Source: Candidatus Micrarchaeota archaeon RBG_16_49_10
GTDB taxonomy: Archaea; Aenigmatarchaeota; Aenigmatarchaeia; CG10238-14
DNA length: 7,736 bases
NCBI GenBank assembly: GCA_001784635.1
Contig: MFRS01000001.1
Location: 22,281 to 30,016, forward strand
Reading direction: 5' to 3'
Below are positions 5,565 to 7,736 of the stretch, piece by piece. The position numbers were made by a program, and so were the translations under genes. The number at the start of each line of letters is the position of its first letter. The first letter of the stretch is position 1. A model generated the notes under the pieces. The model saw only the letters and a program-made list of their open reading frames with translations. It had not been told where the DNA came from and ran no database searches.

Positions 5565-5798
5565 ATGAGAGGGAAGACTCCCAAGGCTGTGCTCCTCGAG
5601 AAGGGGCTTTTCGAGCAGGCGATGGACGGAATTCTGGGCAACGTCAACTCGAGCTACACGCAGTTCCACTCCAGCCTAGAGTTCAACAAGGCCGGCGATT
5701 TGGATGCAGGCGACTCTGAAGGGCAGCTCAAGGGGATAGAGGGCAAGGCCTTTTCTGCCCTAAAGAAGGACAAGTTTCTGGACGAGAGCCTTTTTTGA
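5565..5798 (+). CDS. Small soluble protein of unknown function
   Basis: This is an unrecognised protein of 77 residues. It reads as mostly helical and charged: a basic start (MRGKTPKAVLLEKGLFEQAM), a polar centre with an acidic patch (DLDAGDSEG, about 45-53), and a Lys-rich end (SALKKDKFLDESLF). There is no cysteine, membrane segment or signal peptide. Codon use favours G/C endings (AAG, CTC, TTC), like the ribosomal and replication genes and unlike the accessory genes around it, so it is probably a native, vertically inherited and reasonably expressed gene. A strong TATA-like box supports the start. The last codons run into the first of a series of T tracts that probably end the transcript. 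Confidence 0.65.
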   Translation: MRGKTPKAVLLEKGLFEQAMDGILGNVNSSYTQFHSSLEFNKAGDLDAGDSEGQLKGIEGKAFSALKKDKFLDESLF

Positions 5799-5833
5799 AA
5801 AATGGCCTTTTTCGTCATAATGAAGCTTTTTTT
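5791..5833 (+). terminator. Cluster of T tracts, probable transcription termination zone
   Basis: T6 at 5791-5796, T5 at 5808-5812 and T7 at 5827-5833 follow one another over 43 bases. A partial inverted repeat (GCC-T6 against A5-TGGC) joins the first two. Archaeal RNA polymerase stops at such runs. They close the 5565 gene and separate it from the toxin-like gene. Confidence 0.5.
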
Positions 5834-5855
5834 GGCTCTTTTAGGCTACCAAAAA

Positions 5856-5863
5856 CATATAAC
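5856..5863 (+). promoter_or_regulatory. TATA-like box of the DUF4258/DUF2283 pair
   Basis: CATATAAC is centred 26-27 bases before the ATG at 5886. It shows that the gene begins there and not at the upstream in-frame ATG at 5802, which lies in the T-tract zone. Confidence 0.6.
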
Positions 5864-6031
5864 GAACCAAGAGACAATATATTCAATGAAAATAACTTTT
5901 ACAGCTCACGCAGAACGTAAGATAAAAATTCTCAAGAAACATGGCATTAACCTCGTAAAAGGTCAGATTGAAGATGTGGTGAAAACAGCCAAAAGTAAGT
6001 TGGGAACTAAATACAACAGATTTATAGCCCA

Positions 6032-6057
6032 AAAACAATTAGATAAAACAATTAGAT
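6032..6057 (+). repeat. Perfect 13-bp tandem duplication
   Basis: AAAACAATTAGAT occurs twice head to tail at 6032-6044 and 6045-6057; the 13-base periodicity continues for two further bases. The extra copy shifts the frame by one and truncates the toxin-like gene. Confidence 0.95.
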
Positions 6058-6130
6058 AATAGCCATGTATTGCGGGTCATCTTTGAAAAAACAGACACCA
6101 AAATCAAGATAATCACATTTTATCCGGCAA

Positions 6131-6135
6131 GGAGG
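6131..6135 (+). promoter_or_regulatory. Shine-Dalgarno site of the DUF2283 gene
   Basis: GGAGG lies 7 bases before the ATG at 6143, inside the last part of the toxin-like gene. It gives the DUF2283 gene independent translation, even though the upstream frame is now broken. Confidence 0.8.
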
Positions 6136-6142
6136 GAGAGGT

Positions 6143-6361
6143 ATGAGAGTAAGTTATGACAGGGATGTAGATATAATGCTAATCGAAGCCTCAGAGGAAA
6201 AAATAGACTTCGCCGAGGAATTCGGATCGATAATAGTTCCCTTTACCAAGGATAGAAAGCCCGTCCTACTCGAGATATTGGATGCCAGCGAGTTCATATC
6301 AAATCTGTCTAGAATATTGATGAAGATTGAAAAAGGCCAGTCTGTACCCCTAGAGTCTTAA
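6143..6361 (+). CDS. DUF2283 protein, putative antitoxin
   Basis: This complete 72-residue DUF2283 protein starts MRVSYDRDVDIMLIEASEEK, the usual 'YD.e.D.lyi.l' strand pair, followed by an acidic stretch and PVLLEILDASEFI (about 39-51), the family's 'giEIldAs' segment. Small proteins of this family are frequently encoded next to DUF4258 proteins and are thought to be their antitoxin or partner. No separate DNA-binding domain is visible. It lies downstream of the toxin-like gene, with which the restored toxin frame overlaps by 17 bases, and has its own strong ribosome site. No promoter of its own is evident, so it probably depends on the promoter near 5860. The gene is intact while its presumed toxin is broken. 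Confidence 0.8.
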   Translation: MRVSYDRDVDIMLIEASEEKIDFAEEFGSIIVPFTKDRKPVLLEILDASEFISNLSRILMKIEKGQSVPLES

Positions 6362-6399
6362 AGTGCATCTGCAACGCGTTTGTCTGTTAACTGGCAGTC

Positions 6400-6407
6400 T
6401 TATAAAT
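6400..6407 (+). promoter_or_regulatory. TATA-like box of the 6429 gene
   Basis: TTATAAAT is centred about 25-26 bases before the ATG at 6429. It argues for that start over the in-frame GTG at 6363. Confidence 0.6.
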
Positions 6408-6428
6408 CTTAGTTCCGAAAAATTGTTA

Positions 6429-6734
6429 ATGCAGCATCAAAGCCTTAATTTCCGGCATGAGCCAGGCCTAAGATACCATTTCAGAGGGTTTGGGAACAAC
6501 GTCACAGTAACCCTTTATTCAATAGATAAAGCGGGTTATAACCTGGAGGCGACGTTCATTATCGAGGGGGTGGACGGGCTGAATGAACTAACCCTGAGGA
6601 ATGGGGACCGCCGTCCAATAGCAAGAAAACTGACGCTTGAGGTATCCGGCTGCAACATCAGCTGCTTTTACACCGGCTACAACTTGAACGGCCCATATAA
6701 TTGCGATATTGACCGGAGAGACGCAAACGTTTAA
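6429..6734 (+). CDS. Small beta-rich protein of unknown function
   Basis: This 101-residue protein matches no family I know. Alternating hydrophobic segments suggest a beta-sandwich or barrel: LRYHFRGFGNNVTVTLYSID, YNLEATFIIEGVDG, and ARKLTLEVSGCNISCFYTGY. Three cysteines lie in the last third (GCNISCFY and PYNCDIDRR), of which C-x3-C could bind metal or form a disulfide. No signal peptide or transmembrane helix is evident. The start is ATG 6429, chosen because of the TATA box 25-26 bases before it; a GTG at 6363 would add 22 residues of unlikely sequence. The end abuts the rps17e promoter. It is likely real; no function is proposed. Confidence 0.55.
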   Translation: MQHQSLNFRHEPGLRYHFRGFGNNVTVTLYSIDKAGYNLEATFIIEGVDGLNELTLRNGDRRPIARKLTLEVSGCNISCFYTGYNLNGPYNCDIDRRDANV

Positions 6735-6768
6735 ATTCTTAAATACAAAACCTCAATAATCTAAGGTG
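6730..6768 (+). promoter_or_regulatory. Promoter and ribosome site of rps17e
   Basis: Two TATA-like stretches (TTTAAATT at 6730-6737 and CTTAAATA at 6738-6745) precede a GGTGA Shine-Dalgarno sequence at 6765-6769. The first box places the transcript start near 6760, leaving a short leader that still includes the ribosome site. This is one of the few first genes here with a Shine-Dalgarno sequence. Confidence 0.55.
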
Positions 6769-6773
6769 AAAAG

Positions 6774-7031
6774 ATGGGCAGAATAAGGACGATGAACATC
6801 AAGAGCATGGCCTCTAGCCTTGTGGGAGCTTTCCCAGACGACTTCGGCACCGACTTCACCAAGAACAAAGAGAAGCTATCGTCCCTCGTCAAGATAAGCT
6901 CCAAGAAGACGAAAAACGTCATCGCGGGCTACATAACCCACCTTCAGGAGAAGAAGGAGAAGCTGAACACCCTCAAGATTACCTACCAGGCCCCCTTGCC
7001 GGACAAGAGGAGACCAAGGGGAAGACGTTAA
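6774..7031 (+). CDS. rps17e: Small ribosomal subunit protein eS17 (S17e)
   Basis: This small-subunit ribosomal protein is shared by archaea and eukaryotes. Residues 1 to about 60 match the family: MGRIRTMNIKSMASSLVGAF, then FGTDFTKNKEKLSSLVKISS, then KKTKNVIAGYITHLQ. The archaeal protein is usually about 60-70 residues; this one has 85, the extra part being a basic tail (KITYQAPLPDKRRPRGRR) that probably contacts rRNA. Codon use is that of the other ribosomal genes (AAG and C-ending codons preferred). The gene stands alone with its own promoter and a GGTGA ribosome site, among small accessory genes of different codon use. Confidence 0.95.
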   Translation: MGRIRTMNIKSMASSLVGAFPDDFGTDFTKNKEKLSSLVKISSKKTKNVIAGYITHLQEKKEKLNTLKITYQAPLPDKRRPRGRR

Positions 7032-7064
7032 TCTATTTCCTTGCCTAATTATTATCGGGCCGCG

Positions 7065-7202
7065 ATGAGGATACCATCCCAGATTGATTTGATGATATCG
7101 GAGGTAGCTGCCGAGCGGCCTACTTTCGATTCTCAGGCCATTTCAGAATTTAAATCTTTGAAAGCAACAATATTTGGACATGGTTTATGGTTTGCCGACT
7201 AG
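7065..7202 (+). CDS. Possible tiny protein, doubtful
   Basis: This 45-codon ATG frame (MRIPSQIDLMISEVAAERPT, then FDSQAISEFKSLKATIFGH) fills the gap between rps17e and the next gene and overlaps the start of that gene in another frame. A weak A/T stretch lies about 30 bases upstream, but no Shine-Dalgarno sequence is present. The sequence is protein-like in composition, but nothing identifies it, and it contains the promoter of the next gene. It may be chance. Confidence 0.2.
   Translation: MRIPSQIDLMISEVAAERPTFDSQAISEFKSLKATIFGHGLWFAD
7149..7155 (+). promoter_or_regulatory. TATA-like box of the 7180 gene
   Basis: TTTAAAT is centred about 28 bases before the ATG at 7180. It supports that ATG over the TTG two codons earlier. 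Confidence 0.55.
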
Positions 7203-7437
7203 GGCCCCTCAGCAGGGTGTTTGGATTGCGTTACGGCCTGGCTCCAATGGGGACTATTTTGTTTATACTGAAAATCCTATGAATCATTCAGGTCCTTCAA
7301 CCAACTCTCCACATACCATAATGTTTATACAAAGGCTATTGGAGACCTATCATAGCACGGAAATGTCTTCTGATGACTTCAGAAAGAGGGTGGCAGGACT
7401 GAGAGAAGGGGAATACATTGCGGCTTTAGCCAAGTGA
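7180..7437 (+). CDS. Small protein of unknown function
   Basis: This unrecognised protein has 85 residues when started at ATG 7180; a TTG at 7174 is in frame but less likely. The first half is strand-like and neutral (GVWIALRPGSNGDYFVYTEN) with a Ser/Pro-rich turn (HSGPSTNSPHT). The second half is helical (MFIQRLLETYHS, then SDDFRKRVAGLREGEYIAAL). There is no Cys, signal peptide or membrane segment. Its mixed, A/T-tolerant codon use resembles the other accessory genes and not rps17e directly upstream. It is monocistronic with a leaderless-type promoter. Confidence 0.55.
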   Translation: MVYGLPTRAPQQGVWIALRPGSNGDYFVYTENPMNHSGPSTNSPHTIMFIQRLLETYHSTEMSSDDFRKRVAGLREGEYIAALAK

Positions 7438-7516
7438 AGTTTCCCTTGATTTCTGCCTTGAACTGCCGAACGGCCCAATTTTCCTTAAAAAAGGCGGATT
7501 TCAGCCCAAAATGAAA

Positions 7517-7526
7517 GTATATATAC
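7517..7526 (+). promoter_or_regulatory. TATA box of the last gene
   Basis: The perfect palindrome GTATATATAC is centred 25-26 bases before the ATG at 7547. It lies downstream of an in-frame ATG at 7511, so the later ATG is the likely start. Confidence 0.65.
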
Positions 7527-7546
7527 TTGATTGCCACAGTATTGCC

Positions 7547-7736
7547 ATGCCAGACCCGACGCTTCAATTTATAGGAGATATAGCTAGATGGTACTTCTCA
7601 AACTTAAATTATACTTGCCCCTCCACACTCGCAATTCTTGGAGGTTTAGGCTATTTATGGAATAAAAACAGCGTCCAAACAATAACCTATGATTTAACTA
7701 GACAGACAAATGAAACTAATTTTGAATATTTTTCAA
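7547..7736 (+). CDS. Unknown protein, N-terminal part (runs off the right edge)
   Basis: An open frame of 63 codons continues past the window end. It begins MPDPTLQFIGDIARWYFSNL, then NYTCPSTLAILGGLGYLWNK, then a polar stretch rich in Thr and Asn (SVQTITYDLTRQTNETNFEY). The aromatic and Gly-rich middle is not long or hydrophobic enough to call a membrane helix. No family is recognised. The start is set by the TATA palindrome; the in-frame ATG at 7511 would place that box inside the gene. Codon use is A/T-rich, as in the other accessory genes. Confidence 0.5.
   Translation, partial: MPDPTLQFIGDIARWYFSNLNYTCPSTLAILGGLGYLWNKNSVQTITYDLTRQTNETNFEYFS

Larger units (their letters stand above)
5886..6159 (+). 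pseudogene. DUF4258-type toxin-like gene, frameshifted by a 13-bp tandem duplication
   Basis: The first frame gives MKITFTAHAERKIKILKKHG onward and stops at 6057-6059 after 57 residues. The +1 frame then continues HVLRVIFEKTDTKIKIITFY and PARRERYESKL to a TGA at 6157-6159. Joined, these make an 86-residue protein of the DUF4258 kind (a small RelE-like fold family with HA..R at the start and a 'vlRVi.e......ITfYP' end). The break coincides with a perfect 13-base tandem duplication (6032-6057); deleting one copy restores the frame exactly as ...FIAQKQLDNSHVLRVIFE. The restored gene overlaps the DUF2283 start by 17 bases. DUF4258-DUF2283 neighbours are commonly suggested to be toxin-antitoxin pairs; the toxin role here is inferred. 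As written the product lacks its last strands and is presumably inactive, unless slippage or reversion restores it. Confidence 0.8.

Noticed and set aside
5802..5885. Upstream ATG extension of the toxin-like gene
   Set aside because: It lies in the T-tract zone and before the TATA box at 5856. The family homology begins at the ATG at 5886.
6065..6112. Restart ATG in the second half of the broken toxin-like gene
   Set aside because: The ATG at 6065 is in the wrong frame and gives only about 15 residues, so it cannot rescue the toxin end.
7461..7497. Possible hairpin GCCGAACGGC after the 7180 gene
   Set aside because: The loop would be only two bases and no T tract follows directly; the CCTT/AAGG alternative is also too short.
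7379..7567. Minus-strand 62-codon frame
   Set aside because: It overlaps the end of the 7180 gene and the promoter of the next gene, and has no family resemblance or promoter.
1..7736. CRISPR array, tRNA or rRNA genes, transposases
   Set aside because: No regularly spaced repeats, tRNA-like arms, rRNA segments or transposase motifs were seen on either strand.

Overview
The window looks like a chromosome piece from a small-genome archaeon of the DPANN type. Eukaryote-like ribosomal proteins (eL42/L44e, eS27/S27e, eS17/S17e), an archaeal Gins51 replication factor and an archaeo-eukaryotic primase fix the domain as Archaea. The primase has the small-subunit catalytic domain and a remnant of the large-subunit C-terminal domain in one chain, an arrangement known from Nanoarchaeum and other DPANN lineages. 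A Micrarchaeota/Diapherotrites-like host is possible, but that is a guess.

Minus-strand block, 1-3004: reading leftwards, gins51, rpl44e and rps27e are packed together (a 1-base stop/start overlap, then a 2-base gap). Next comes a lone gene of CheD-like appearance (1335-1874), bracketed by 27-bp imperfect direct repeats. Then a PfkB-family kinase (375-1271) runs into S-adenosylhomocysteine hydrolase ahcY, whose GTG start is at 362 and which leaves the window at base 1. The fused primase gene (3871-5160) lies further upstream on the same strand. It is separated from gins51 by a plus-strand gene for a short protein related to the zinc-binding C-terminal domain of cobalamin-independent methionine synthase (3122-3856). 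Primase/GINS/L44e/S27e clustering is a recurring archaeal arrangement, so this cluster appears to have been interrupted by accessory genes.

Plus-strand block, 5200-7736: this is a run of short, mostly unrecognised genes around rps17e (6774-7031). It includes a DUF4258-type toxin-like gene broken by a perfect 13-bp tandem duplication, directly upstream of and overlapping an intact DUF2283 gene. The last gene (from 7547) runs off the right edge.

Almost every first gene has an archaeal TATA-like box centred about 25-28 bases before its start codon, meaning leaderless transcription. Genes inside operons (rpl44e, rps27e, ahcY, DUF2283) carry Shine-Dalgarno sequences instead. This rule was used to choose several starts.

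Functionally, ahcY, the putative adenosine/nucleoside kinase and the MetE-like protein could together handle S-adenosylhomocysteine: hydrolysis, adenosine rephosphorylation and homocysteine remethylation. The primase and Gins51 act at the replication fork, and the L44e/S27e/S17e proteins belong to the ribosome.
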